Assembly: GCA_043778575.1 (NCBI GenBank)
Contig: JAYWFX010000052.1
Coordinates: 1-26,682 of the forward strand
From: JAYWFX01 sp043778575
Lineage (GTDB): Bacteria; Patescibacteriota; JACMRA01
Direction of reading: 5' to 3'
Length of the DNA stretch: 26,682 nt
The notes under the pieces are model-generated. The model was given only the letters and a program-made list of their open reading frames with translations. It was not told where the DNA came from and made no database searches. The position numbers were made by a program, and so were the translations under genes. Positions 14,129 to 21,851 of the stretch are shown here, piece after piece. Numbering within the stretch: the stretch's first letter is position 1; each line of letters begins with the position of its first letter.

Positions 14129-14246
14129 GAGGTGTGATGTGAATCATATTCGAGCTCCCTAGTTGCTCTGTTTCATTTTGAATGTAATATGCAGAAGCAA
14201 TCTTTTTAGTGGTAAGGTTGAACATCTTACCACTTTTTTCTTTTTT
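14129..14246 (+). ncRNA. Possible small RNA between gap and rnhB
   Basis: This 118-nt stretch follows a promoter-like extended -10 and ends in a perfect 9-bp terminator hairpin with a long T tract. No open frame fits: the GGAGG at 14128-14132 is followed by ATG-TGA, an immediate stop. Short complementary segments (GAAT-CAT-ATTC; GGAG with CTCC at 155-158) allow a folded RNA. It could equally be an unusually long gap 3' UTR. I match it to no known RNA family. Confidence 0.25.
14208..14246 (+). terminator. Strong rho-independent terminator
   Basis: AGTGGTAAG (14208-14216) and CTTACCACT (14226-14234) form a perfect 9-bp stem with a 9-nt loop, followed by six T, C and six T. It ends gap transcription, or that of the candidate small RNA, just before convergent rnhB. 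Confidence 0.92.
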
Positions 14247-14260
14247 ATCTAGTCTGAGAA

Positions 14261-14884
14261 TTATCTCAGCACCCTACTTAAAAAAGTTTTCCTCAAATAC
14301 TCATTTTCTGGGTGTTTTTTTATTGCGTTTCTGTGAAATAGTGTTCCGTATCCTTTGTTTCTATTCCAGCCATATTTAGGAAACTTATTATGCAAACTGA
14401 CCATTAAGTCGTCGCGTTTTACCTTTGCCGCACTACTAGCTAAAGCCACTGCCAAATATCGATCATCAGCTTTATTTTCTCTGATCACCTCTACATCAAA
14501 TGATTTTAGCAGCTTAATTTTACCATCGACAATGACCTTTAAATCTTTTCCGATTGTCTTTATTGCCCATTCTATTATTTCAATCAACATCTCACTGAGA
14601 CAAACCCCTATTCCAATGTCATCTATATTGTGATTTGAGCGATCTACAACGAGTTTAGGTAAACAGTATTTTTGGATGAGGTGAGTTGCCTGATTTCGTT
14701 GTATTTCTGTGAGTTTCTTGCTGTCTTTGACAAATTTTAAATCCTCATAATCTGTATAATCAACGCCACCAAAAGCAAAGGTCTCCAGAGGAAAACTGCT
14801 AGATAGTAGTACACCAGCTAGCATCACAGGCCCAGCTAAACTTCCCCTACCCACCTCATCAATCCCTAAAATATATTTTTGCAT
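14261..14884 (-). CDS. rnhB: Ribonuclease HII
   Basis: Cleaves the RNA strand of RNA/DNA hybrids and removes misincorporated ribonucleotides. Residues 6-18 LGIDEVGRGSLAG carry the first two metal ligands D9 and E10. VIVDG has D120. ENKADDRYLAVALASSAAKVKRD contains the fourth acidic ligand (D140) and the conserved AKV-RD segment. The C-terminal GWNRNKGYGTLFHRNAI is the usual GY-T--H substrate-binding motif. At 207 residues it is of normal length. Its ATG is 58 bp from the divergent HIT-protein start. Confidence 0.95.
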   Translation of the reverse strand: MQKYILGIDEVGRGSLAGPVMLAGVLLSSSFPLETFAFGGVDYTDYEDLKFVKDSKKLTEIQRNQATHLIQKYCLPKLVVDRSNHNIDDIGIGVCLSEMLIEIIEWAIKTIGKDLKVIVDGKIKLLKSFDVEVIRENKADDRYLAVALASSAAKVKRDDLMVSLHNKFPKYGWNRNKGYGTLFHRNAIKKHPENEYLRKTFLSRVLR

Positions 14885-14942
14885 AACAACTCCAAATCCC
14901 TACTCTTTACAAAGTCCAACAACAGTATTGTTTAGTCAAAGT

Positions 14943-15320
14943 ATGTCAACAATTTTTACTAAAATAATCAATGGGGAAGTTCCATGTTACAAAATCTATG
15001 AAAATGACCTAGTCTTTGCTTTTCTGGACAATTTTCCCAAGGCAGACGGGCATACACTAATAGTACCAAAAATTGAAGTGAACTACTGGGTAGATGTACC
15101 AGAACCATACTATAGTGCAGTGTTTGTGGCTGCCAAAATTATCGCACCTGCCCTCCAACAAGCTACTCAAACTAGCAGAATAATCACTAAAATCATGGGT
15201 ACCGATGTGCCGCACTTTCACTATCATCTCATACCGTTTTATACTCCTAAACCTGTAATTGTGGAGAAAGAGGATACAAACCTACTAGATCTGCAAACGC
15301 GGATTTTACAGTATTTGTAA
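14943..15320 (+). CDS. HIT-family (histidine triad) protein
   Basis: A 125-residue nucleotide hydrolase or transferase of the HIT superfamily. The N-terminal IFTKIINGEVPCYKIYEND and LVFAFLDNFPKADGHTLIVPK match the Hint/HinT core. The triad is HFHYHLIPFY near 95-104. ATG at 14943 is used; a TTG five codons earlier is the only longer option. HinT-like proteins hydrolyse AMP-lysine or nucleoside phosphoramidates. Here the usual Q-V-H-H-H-H triad neighbourhood reads DVPHFHYHLI, which keeps all three His. An 18-bp gap links it to the small membrane protein downstream. Confidence 0.92.
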   Translation: MSTIFTKIINGEVPCYKIYENDLVFAFLDNFPKADGHTLIVPKIEVNYWVDVPEPYYSAVFVAAKIIAPALQQATQTSRIITKIMGTDVPHFHYHLIPFYTPKPVIVEKEDTNLLDLQTRILQYL

Positions 15321-15338
15321 ACTATAAGACACTAAAGT

Positions 15339-15536
15339 ATGAATATCGACTGGCAACTCATCTCAGGGACTTTTTTTCCCGGTCATAATCTCAATGATCT
15401 ATGGCTCTCAGCAATCAGTATATGGCAGGTGGCGTTTATTGCACTACCAATTTCCCTGCTAATGTACGTCATGACACACAAATACAATCACTATATATTG
15501 GTCGAAACAGGAAACCACCGCTGGCTAATCAAGTAA
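15339..15536 (+). CDS. Small membrane protein
   Basis: A 65-residue frame with one clear hydrophobic helix (about 22-46, including WLSAISIWQVAFIALPISLL) flanked by polar ends. It starts 18 bp after the HIT gene on the same strand and overlaps the convergent gene by 12 nt. It has no recognised family; membership in the HIT transcript is the main support. Confidence 0.5.
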   Translation: MNIDWQLISGTFFPGHNLNDLWLSAISIWQVAFIALPISLLMYVMTHKYNHYILVETGNHRWLIK

Positions 15537-16430
15537 GTCAGAGAATTCACTCAGTGTGAGATCATAGGCGGTTCTCGATATTTGGTTTGCACTATCAATT
15601 TCGTTCTGGTTCAAGGATAGCAAATGATCCTTTGATGATAGTGATGGTAAGAAGATGAAACTATCTTTGATAATTTGAATGTCAGCTTCACTGAGCTTTA
15701 GGTTTTCAAAAATAGATTTTGTGTCAGCATATATCATTTCTTTCAACTCTTCAAAGGTATCATTCTGGGTTTTTGTCTGGGATATCAAAATGTTTGCACG
15801 ATAAAGTTGATTTAGAGAAATGATAACAAAGTATTGTTTTTTATCTGTCAGAGATCTAAGATGAGGATTACGATTTATGTTTTTAATTTCCGAATTCATA
15901 GTTATAGATCTATCGTAGACACTATAATTATCAAAAACAGATAAGTCATAAGGGCTTCGCAAATGAGATAGAATTGTTTTAGTGTGAGACCTAGTCAAAT
16001 CCATTGCGATAGACAATAAAGGCTCAACAAAATCAGACCTCACTGAATTTTCATATTTCCACCCTGTTAGATCGTAGACAATATGAGCTGGATTAGACCT
16101 TCCAAAATGATTTTCAATAGAAATTAGATAATCAAACATCTTCAGAATCCGTATAAACTCTAAGGAAAGTACTGGTAAATCATTGTTTTGAGAAAGATAG
16201 TGTGCGTGTAAACCTAAAAGATTTGGCAATAGAAACAGTCGTGTCATTTGTGAAATCAACACAATCTCCCGCGAAAAATCAACACTACCAGTCTGATCGT
16301 CAGATATAAATTCAGCAAATAACGCTTCATCTGAATTCTCTAGGGATCTAAAATAATTGGCCAATATTGTAGTTGCAGCTTCTAAATTTGATTGGTGTTG
16401 AGGCAATAACTTTAAATTAATTTTTTCCAT
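15525..16430 (-). CDS. Hypothetical soluble protein
   Basis: The ATG at 16430 (MEKINLKLLPQHQ) gives 301 residues; a GTG-started frame adds 13 unlikely residues. The protein looks all-helical, with no signal peptide, membrane helix, Walker motif or metal motif. Segments such as SREIVLISQMTRLFLLPNLLGLHAHYLSQ resemble helical-repeat or scaffold proteins, but I recognise no family. It is divergent from the proline-rich small frame at 16514. Confidence 0.65.
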   Translation of the reverse strand: MEKINLKLLPQHQSNLEAATTILANYFRSLENSDEALFAEFISDDQTGSVDFSREIVLISQMTRLFLLPNLLGLHAHYLSQNNDLPVLSLEFIRILKMFDYLISIENHFGRSNPAHIVYDLTGWKYENSVRSDFVEPLLSIAMDLTRSHTKTILSHLRSPYDLSVFDNYSVYDRSITMNSEIKNINRNPHLRSLTDKKQYFVIISLNQLYRANILISQTKTQNDTFEELKEMIYADTKSIFENLKLSEADIQIIKDSFIFLPSLSSKDHLLSLNQNEIDSANQISRTAYDLTLSEFSDLLD

Positions 16431-16513
16431 ATAATTGAATAGTGAAGAAAAAAAGCATCTTGACAACACACAAATTCCATGAGTCTATCCAGTAGTTCTG
16501 CATTGAGGTTAGT

Positions 16514-16609
16514 ATGTCAAAAGTTCCAAAACCAGGCAATCAACCAGGTGGCAAACCAAACCCTACCCCTTCAGAACCAAAACCAGCCCCAACAAGACCA
16601 ATACTCTAG
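16514..16609 (+). CDS. Tiny proline-rich protein
   Basis: A 31-residue frame starting MSKVPKPGNQPGGKPN, about one third proline plus Lys/Gly/Asn, with no hydrophobic segment. It has one of the few Shine-Dalgarno-like sequences in the window (GAGG at 16505-16508, 5 nt before ATG) and a TTGACA at 16460-16465. It lies in the 260-bp gap between the genes ending at 16430 and 16694. A longer frame from 16479 in another phase covers the same bases but overlaps the hrcA 3' end and looks random. Nothing else in this gap is convincing. Confidence 0.4.
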   Translation: MSKVPKPGNQPGGKPNPTPSEPKPAPTRPIL

Positions 16610-16693
16610 GTCAGTTTTGTTGATCACCCGAATGAAAAGTCGCCTTTACACAGCACAAGTGATTTGGGTGTTATTTTTTTGTCTATTTTGTGG

Positions 16694-17512
16694 TTACTTC
16701 TCTTCGCCGTTTTCTGCTAATAATTTCCCGAGACCCTCGACCAGCTCTAGGTTTTTTCTCTTGGCTAGTAGATGAATTGGGGTGATGACTCCGATTACAC
16801 TCTCCACCCCATCAATATAAATCTTTGTGGACACCATGCCGTAGCCTTTTCCTAGAGGTAAAATCGGATTTTCACTACCTATTACTGTGCTAATCTTTTG
16901 TTCACCCTTTTTAGATTTTTTACCGAAGCTACTAGATCCTAGTTTAAGTTGATTGTTTACTAATAGCTTTTGATCCTTTGGGTGCTCCAAAAAATAATCC
17001 TTGTACTGGTCTAAATTATCCAAGAAATCCAATATCTGAGACACTTTACCCTCTCCCGGTGCAGTGAGTAAATTTTTAATCCCAGTCACGTTTTCACTCG
17101 ATTGATTGAGCATAAACCCCACTCCACCACTTTGACTGGCTAGGAGTCTGGTTATTTCCTTGCTCATGTTCATTTGCTTGTCTTCGAGCTCGAAGATCTT
17201 TTGCTTTAGCTCCTGTTGTTGCCTCGATGTGACCTGCAGACCAATCACTAGCTGGTTGATAAAAAGTTTAAAAGCCTGCTCGGTAGGATGGCTGCTGGAG
17301 TTTGTAAATGGCTGGTCGAGATAGCCAAGTTTACGCAGCCTGACCAACTCAGCTCTAATGGTCGCAGGAGAGTAATCAAAGCCATATTTTTCTTTTAGCT
17401 CCTTTGAGCCTACACCATCACCCATATCACAATATTCTTTGACTATAGCAAACAGGAGGTTTCGCTGCCTCTGGGTGAGACCAGTTTGGGGATCGACTTG
17501 GGTTTCAGACAT
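16694..17512 (-). CDS. hrcA: HrcA-like heat-shock repressor, shortened
   Basis: The N-terminal winged helix matches HrcA. LTQRQRNLLFAIVKEYCDMG (12-31) is the 'LT-RQ--IL--IV--Y---g' motif. VGSKELKEKYGFDYSPATIR and LVRLRKLGYLDQPFTNSSSHPTEQAFKLF (61-89) follow it as 'S-ATIR--m--Le--GyL-qPHtSaGRiPT--gyr'. The C-terminal half carries the effector-like segment (GYGMVSTKIYIDGVESVIGVITP) but at 272 residues the protein is shorter than typical HrcA (about 340). HrcA represses groE/dnaK via CIRCE operators, but I found no CIRCE in the window, so its targets lie elsewhere. It sits 26 bp downstream of def, probably in one operon. Confidence 0.88.
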   Translation of the reverse strand: MSETQVDPQTGLTQRQRNLLFAIVKEYCDMGDGVGSKELKEKYGFDYSPATIRAELVRLRKLGYLDQPFTNSSSHPTEQAFKLFINQLVIGLQVTSRQQQELKQKIFELEDKQMNMSKEITRLLASQSGGVGFMLNQSSENVTGIKNLLTAPGEGKVSQILDFLDNLDQYKDYFLEHPKDQKLLVNNQLKLGSSSFGKKSKKGEQKISTVIGSENPILPLGKGYGMVSTKIYIDGVESVIGVITPIHLLAKRKNLELVEGLGKLLAENGEEK

Positions 17513-17538
17513 ACAATATATAGATGCTTAGTTGGTGA

Positions 17539-18042
17539 TTAATCAATAACAGTTTTGCTAGCCAGCTCTTTTTCTGTCAATTTTCTCCCCTCCATTTTGA
17601 TAAATATTTTGCCGTATAGATGATCTACTTCGTGCTGAATAATTCGTGCCAGCCAATCTTTTGCTTTGAGGGTTTTCTTTTTGCCAAACTCGTCAAAATA
17701 CTCCAATATCACATTCGCTGGTCGCCAGATTTCGTAGTACTGCTCAGGAAAACTCAAACACCCCTCCACCATCAGAGCCTCGATCTGGCTACTAAAAACA
17801 ACCCTTGGGTTAATCATCACAAAATCACTTTGTTTTGAGTTTTTACCCCTAATATCATCAGTCAGATGCACAATACAGAGTTTTTTACTCACTCCAACTT
17901 GAGGAGCAGCCAGCCCCACCCCCTTGCCTTTGACAGCCCTCCACATGTCTTTGATCAGGTTTTTGGTGTCACCATCGAGAGGGAATTTCACATCCTCAGC
18001 CTCTTTCTCTAGTATAGGATTAGGATAAGTAACTATCTTCAT
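17539..18042 (-). CDS. def: Peptide deformylase
   Basis: Removes the formyl group from N-terminal Met of new proteins. All three family motifs are present: GVGLAAPQVG (about 43-52), EGCLSFP (metal-ligand Cys), and QHEVDHLYG (HEXXH with two metal His and catalytic Glu). The length of 167 is standard. The start is the ATG at 18042 (MKIVTYPNPIL); a TTG two codons earlier is not needed. A TTTACA/17/TGTAAT promoter ends 6 nt before this ATG, so the mRNA is probably leaderless and formyl-Met is at its very first codon. It leads a def-hrcA pair. Confidence 0.96.
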   Translation of the reverse strand: MKIVTYPNPILEKEAEDVKFPLDGDTKNLIKDMWRAVKGKGVGLAAPQVGVSKKLCIVHLTDDIRGKNSKQSDFVMINPRVVFSSQIEALMVEGCLSFPEQYYEIWRPANVILEYFDEFGKKKTLKAKDWLARIIQHEVDHLYGKIFIKMEGRKLTEKELASKTVID

Positions 18043-18048
18043 AGACAA

Positions 18049-18077
18049 ATTACAGATAAAGTTGTGGGAATTGTAAA
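18049..18077 (-). promoter_or_regulatory. def-hrcA promoter
   Basis: Minus strand TTTACA (18077-18072), 17-nt spacer, TGTAAT (18054-18049), then six bases to the def ATG. The predicted start point coincides with the A of the ATG. Confidence 0.65.
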
Positions 18078-18141
18078 GTCTTGACCTATTGCAGGCTATA
18101 TATTCGTCTAAATGAAATCGTATTTTTAATCAAAAATTATT

Positions 18142-18597
18142 GTGCAAGACACTCCAAAAACCCTATTTAGTTACGGACTATCAACTGAAGCAAATGAGGC
18201 ATACACTCAAGTACTCAAGGTAGCAAAGTTACTCCCATTGGTGCTATGTTGTATTGCGCTTAGGTTTGATGAGGACACAGATTATACAGGTGCACTCAGG
18301 AGACTCCTCGAAAAAAAATCAGATACTAGCTTATCACCAGAGCTATCAGAACGCCAAAAAACAATACAAACAATTGTAGATTTTGGAAAAGAAAACTGCC
18401 CTTTCCACGGATTAAATCTCGGCGAATTGATACCCTTTCCTGTCCTACAATACGTAGTTTATTCTCTGAAAATCAAGCTACCACCAATATGCAAAATAAA
18501 CCCCTTGTATGAACAATTTATAGGTGTTATCGATGCTGCCGCTACACTACAACGACAACATTTTGCAATAGAAAGACTCAATCCGCAAATGAAATAA
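18142..18597 (+). CDS. Hypothetical protein, GTG start
   Basis: A 151-residue soluble frame. The only usable start is GTG: the in-frame ATG at 18112 runs into a stop within six codons. The sequence contains helical stretches, four cysteines (one CC pair near 36-37, a CPFH later) and an RFDEDTDYTGALRRLLEKK segment. There is no signal peptide or recognised domain. It is divergent from def and converges with gtrA. A TTTAAT (18125-18130) lies 11 nt before the GTG. Confidence 0.6.
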   Translation: MQDTPKTLFSYGLSTEANEAYTQVLKVAKLLPLVLCCIALRFDEDTDYTGALRRLLEKKSDTSLSPELSERQKTIQTIVDFGKENCPFHGLNLGELIPFPVLQYVVYSLKIKLPPICKINPLYEQFIGVIDAAATLQRQHFAIERLNPQMK

Positions 18598-18618
18598 AAA
18601 TGGATAAGGAGTAAGATT

Positions 18619-19071
18619 CTAGGTATATACAAAATATTTGTAGCCTACAAAGTTGATTACCATGACTACACTGACCACTGCTAGCTTTACGACGAGGGCG
18701 AATTGTTTTTCAGTGACTATCTTTTTGGTGAGTTGCTTGATGAATGAGCGACCTTTTTCGTACAGATGCTTTTCGGTCAAAAAATGTACTAGACTCGTGG
18801 AAATAACCAAAGAGACACAGCTGACTATAAAATATGGGAGAAAACCACGATTATTTGAGCCACTAAATGTAAAAATGCTATTAAACACATAACTAACCGA
18901 ATTAGCTATCAGAAACGCGCACACGTGAGCAATCGCTGGGGCTTTGATTTTAGACTTTTCCAGAAATGTGGCTTGTGAAAAAATATTCAGAAAAACCCAA
19001 AAGAGAGCTAAATCAAATCCAGTATTCCAGACTCCGACCAATAAGAATTTGAGAATTTGTAGTAGATCCAT
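18619..19071 (-). CDS. GtrA-family membrane protein
   Basis: A 150-residue protein with four membrane helices, about 6-28, 42-68, 78-97 and 128-149. It shows the GtrA pattern: LLQILKFLLVGVWNTGFDLALF at the start (usual 'lr-FllVG---t--d'), IAHVCAFLIANSVSYVFNSIFTF in the second helix (usual 'a--is-i-sfi-Nr-wtF'), and a C-terminal FVGYKYFVY. GtrA proteins are linked to flipping or transfer of lipid-linked sugars for surface polysaccharides or wall teichoic-acid decoration. The ATG at 19071 is chosen over a TTG at 19116. TTGACA (19106-19101) sits 17 nt before a poor -10 that ends 6 nt from the ATG. Confidence 0.85.
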   Translation of the reverse strand: MDLLQILKFLLVGVWNTGFDLALFWVFLNIFSQATFLEKSKIKAPAIAHVCAFLIANSVSYVFNSIFTFSGSNNRGFLPYFIVSCVSLVISTSLVHFLTEKHLYEKGRSFIKQLTKKIVTEKQFALVVKLAVVSVVMVINFVGYKYFVYT

Positions 19072-19099
19072 CGACTCAGAGATGCAGTGTTTGGGGGTT

Positions 19100-19116
19100 T
19101 TGTCAAAGTTTGACAA
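19100..19116. promoter_or_regulatory. Back-to-back -35 palindrome between gtrA and korA
   Basis: TTGTCAAA-G-TTTGACAA is a perfect 8-bp inverted repeat with a single central base. It supplies a TTGACA -35 on the minus strand (toward gtrA) and TTGACA or TTGTCA on the plus strand (toward korA). It could also be a dimeric regulator's operator. The korA -10 is not clear. Confidence 0.45.
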
Positions 19117-19147
19117 GTGTGACTATGAGAGGTTGGGATATAGGTGT

Positions 19148-20902
19148 ATGCAGCGAACTGTAGTTAAAATATCTGGAGAAAATGGAATGGGTCTCTCGAG
19201 CGTAGGTGAAATCATCCAAAAATCTCTTCAGAAACTGGGGTTTTATATTCATTCTGAGCGAGAATTTCCATCTACCATCAAGGGCGGCAAAGCCTGTAAC
19301 AACATCAATATATCTGACGAGCCAATATATGGTCTTTCGGAAACGATCGATATATGTATTGGGTTGGATAGAGAGGGAGTGAAAGATGGTTTAAACACAC
19401 TAAAACAAGGTGGGATTTTGATACATGGTTTTGAGAGATGGAACAAAATTATCAAGGACTTGCCAACTATAGTAGCCGAAAAAGAACTCAAAGTATTTTT
19501 GATCCCAGCTCGAGATATTGCTCTAGAGAATGGTGGTAGTTTGATCATGGTAAACACTGTGCTGGTAGGCTTTTTGTGGAAAGTACTCAACCTAGATCTG
19601 GGAGTGCTCAAAGATAAAATCACCCAACAGTTCAGAAAAAAGCCCACTCTAATCGACGTAAATATCGCCTGTCTCGAGGCTGGTTACAGGTATACAACCC
19701 CTGAATATAATGAGACTTTCCAACCCATAAATCTACAACCAAAACCCAACCAAGAAAATACTCTACTCATCGATGGAAATACTGCTCTAGCACTAGGTGC
19801 ACTCCAAGGTGGTATGAGAAACTATGTCGCCTACCCGATGAGTCCATCCACGAGTATTTTGGTGTATTTAGCAGAAACTTCACACAAAACTGGTATATCT
19901 ATAAAACAAGCTGAGGATGAGATAACTGCAGTACAAATAGCACTTGGGGCAATGCACGCCGGATCTCGAGCTTTGGTTTCTACATCAGGAGGAGGGTATG
20001 ATTTGATGACTGAAACTGTGAGTTTAGCTGCTATGATAGAAACCCCTCTGGTAGTTGTAAATGTACAAAGACCGGGGCCTGCAACTGGACTACCGACATG
20101 GACTGCTCAAGGTGATGTAAATCTAGCTATTCATTCGAGTCATGGTGAATTTGCTCGGGTTGTGATTTCCTGCAGCGATCCACGCGACGCGTACACCAAT
20201 ATCCAGCACGCCTTTAATATAGCTGATGTATATCAAGTTCCGGTGATATTTTTGACTGAAGCAACCATCGGTATGAGCCAAACTACCGTGCCAATCTTTG
20301 AGCAAAACACCATTCCAATCGAGCGTGGACTCGTGAGTGAATCAGAGTTGGTGGATCTAAAATCCGAGTATAGATACGAAATTACTGACACTGGTATATC
20401 CCGCAGATGGCTCCCAACGACCAGTCCAGCTACCTATTTTGCAAATGGAGATGAACACTGGACGAGTGGGGAATTGACAGAAGACGCAGATAAATCACAT
20501 ACGATGCTTGCTAAACGACTACGTAAAATGGAGACAATCCTAGCAGAATTACCTGACCCAGAGATTTTTGGTGTGAAGTCTGGTGCAGATATATCATTTG
20601 TAGGTTTTGGGAGTAGTAAAAATGCAATAGAAGATATAATACACCTATACAAAAAACAAGGTATATCGGTAAATTATCTGCATTATACCTATCTTTGGCC
20701 ACTAAAAACCTCCAGATTTATAGAGTTTTGTGCAAACAACGCATTTGTTTTTGGGGTTGAAGGAAATGCCACAGGTCAATTTATCACCATGCTAGAGGAA
20801 AAATCTGGTGTAAAATGCAAGGCAAAGCTCCTCAAGTGGGATGGCAGACCATTTTATATCGAGGACATGGAAGGACTAATCCAGCTCAATCTAAAAAAAT
20901 AA
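19148..20902 (+). CDS. korA: 2-oxoacid:ferredoxin oxidoreductase, fused gamma-alpha subunit
   Basis: A 584-residue subunit of a thiamine-pyrophosphate-dependent 2-oxoacid:ferredoxin oxidoreductase, which oxidatively decarboxylates 2-oxoacids to acyl-CoA while reducing ferredoxin. Residues 1-190 are the gamma-type domain (VVKISGENGMGLSSVGEII; GGKACNNINISDEPI). The alpha domain starts near 205 (LIDGNTALALGALQGGMRNYVAYPMSPST) and includes QAEDEITAVQIALGAMHAG, ALVSTSGGGYDLM and NVQRPGPATGLPTWTAQGD. The C-terminal domain is FVGFGSSKNAIEDII ... EGNATGQF. The ATG at 19148 is chosen because the longer frame covers gtrA's promoter and has no homology-like content. The substrate (pyruvate, 2-oxoglutarate or other) cannot be told. 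korB follows after 32 bp. Confidence 0.93.
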   Translation: MQRTVVKISGENGMGLSSVGEIIQKSLQKLGFYIHSEREFPSTIKGGKACNNINISDEPIYGLSETIDICIGLDREGVKDGLNTLKQGGILIHGFERWNKIIKDLPTIVAEKELKVFLIPARDIALENGGSLIMVNTVLVGFLWKVLNLDLGVLKDKITQQFRKKPTLIDVNIACLEAGYRYTTPEYNETFQPINLQPKPNQENTLLIDGNTALALGALQGGMRNYVAYPMSPSTSILVYLAETSHKTGISIKQAEDEITAVQIALGAMHAGSRALVSTSGGGYDLMTETVSLAAMIETPLVVVNVQRPGPATGLPTWTAQGDVNLAIHSSHGEFARVVISCSDPRDAYTNIQHAFNIADVYQVPVIFLTEATIGMSQTTVPIFEQNTIPIERGLVSESELVDLKSEYRYEITDTGISRRWLPTTSPATYFANGDEHWTSGELTEDADKSHTMLAKRLRKMETILAELPDPEIFGVKSGADISFVGFGSSKNAIEDIIHLYKKQGISVNYLHYTYLWPLKTSRFIEFCANNAFVFGVEGNATGQFITMLEEKSGVKCKAKLLKWDGRPFYIEDMEGLIQLNLKK

Positions 20903-20934
20903 CTCAAAGAATAATATTCAAGAATAATCTATAT

Positions 20935-21837
20935 ATGCCAGATTTTACCCAGACAAATGAACTCATAGCTAAAGCCAACGAATTTGCAGCCTTTGAGACC
21001 AAACAAAAACACACTTGGTGTAATGGTTGCGGAGATTATGGGATCCTGAGCGGGCTCACTCGGGCACTAGTACTGGAGGAAATTACCCCAGACAAAGTCA
21101 TGCTCTGCTACGATGTGGGCTGCAATGGAAACGCAAGTGACAAAATTGGTGGCTATACCATCCACGGGCTACACGGCCGAGTCACTGCCCTAGCAGCTGG
21201 CATAAAACTAGGCAACCCAAAACTAGAGGTAATCGCTTCGGCTGGTGATGGAGCCACATTTAGCGAGGGTATCAATCATCTGATTCATGCAGTGCGATGC
21301 GATTATCCAATCACTTTTATCGTACATAACAACAATAACTATGGGCTAACAATCGGACAAGCTAGTAGTACAACCAAACAACACTACGCCATGAATGGAT
21401 CTCCAGATGGACCGATTGGGGATACACTCAATACGCTTCAGTTAGTTTTGAGTTTGAATCCTAGCTTTGTGGCGAGGAGTTTTTCTGGAGATGTAGAGCA
21501 TATCACCAAGATGATCAGAGCCGGAATCAATCACCCCGGATTTAGCTATATCGAAATCATGCAAGCTTGCCCAACCTTTAATAAAAATACTCCCCAAGAG
21601 TGGTACTGGGACAAAATTCGATACATTGAAAATATCCCTGAGTATGACCCGACTGACATCTGGAAAGTACGTAAATATGTGGATAACCTCGACACTGAGC
21701 TAGTAATAGGTGTGCTCTACCAAAACATAAAGCCACATTTTGTAGAAAGATTAGAAAATAGAAAGGAGATCAAAACAAGCCCCTCAGAGGAAGTCTTTCA
21801 CCACGACATCAGTGAGTTGATGCAGGATTTTATGTAG
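20935..21837 (+). CDS. korB: 2-oxoacid:ferredoxin oxidoreductase, beta subunit
   Basis: The TPP and iron-sulfur-binding partner of korA, 300 residues. The four cysteines that ligate the [4Fe-4S] cluster in two-subunit enzymes are all present with correct spacing: Cys29 and Cys32 in TWCNGCGDYGIL, Cys63 in LCYDVGCNG and Cys212 in MQACPTFN. The TPP motif spans 104-142: AGDGATFSEGINHLIHA then NNNNYGLTIGQ. The second Asp of the usual GDGD is Ala107. The start is the ATG at 20935; a longer frame reaching back into korA is an artefact. No ferredoxin gene is adjacent. It converges with the GIY-YIG-like gene 14 bp away, without an obvious terminator. Confidence 0.94.
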   Translation: MPDFTQTNELIAKANEFAAFETKQKHTWCNGCGDYGILSGLTRALVLEEITPDKVMLCYDVGCNGNASDKIGGYTIHGLHGRVTALAAGIKLGNPKLEVIASAGDGATFSEGINHLIHAVRCDYPITFIVHNNNNYGLTIGQASSTTKQHYAMNGSPDGPIGDTLNTLQLVLSLNPSFVARSFSGDVEHITKMIRAGINHPGFSYIEIMQACPTFNKNTPQEWYWDKIRYIENIPEYDPTDIWKVRKYVDNLDTELVIGVLYQNIKPHFVERLENRKEIKTSPSEEVFHHDISELMQDFM

Positions 21838-21851
21838 TGATTACTATCGCC

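Noticed and set aside
16479..16775. 98-residue plus-strand frame
   Set aside because: It overlaps the hrcA 3' end by 82 nt and its translation is a low-information mix; the proline-rich frame in another phase is the better candidate.
16694..18142. CIRCE operator near hrcA
   Set aside because: I looked for TTAGCACTC/GAGTGCTAA arms around hrcA and def and saw none.
18944..19147. 68-residue N-terminal extension of korA
   Set aside because: It lies across gtrA coding and promoter sequence and has no resemblance to the family; the ATG at 19148 fits the domain start.
20815..20934. 40-residue N-terminal extension of korB
   Set aside because: It reads the korA 3' end in another phase.
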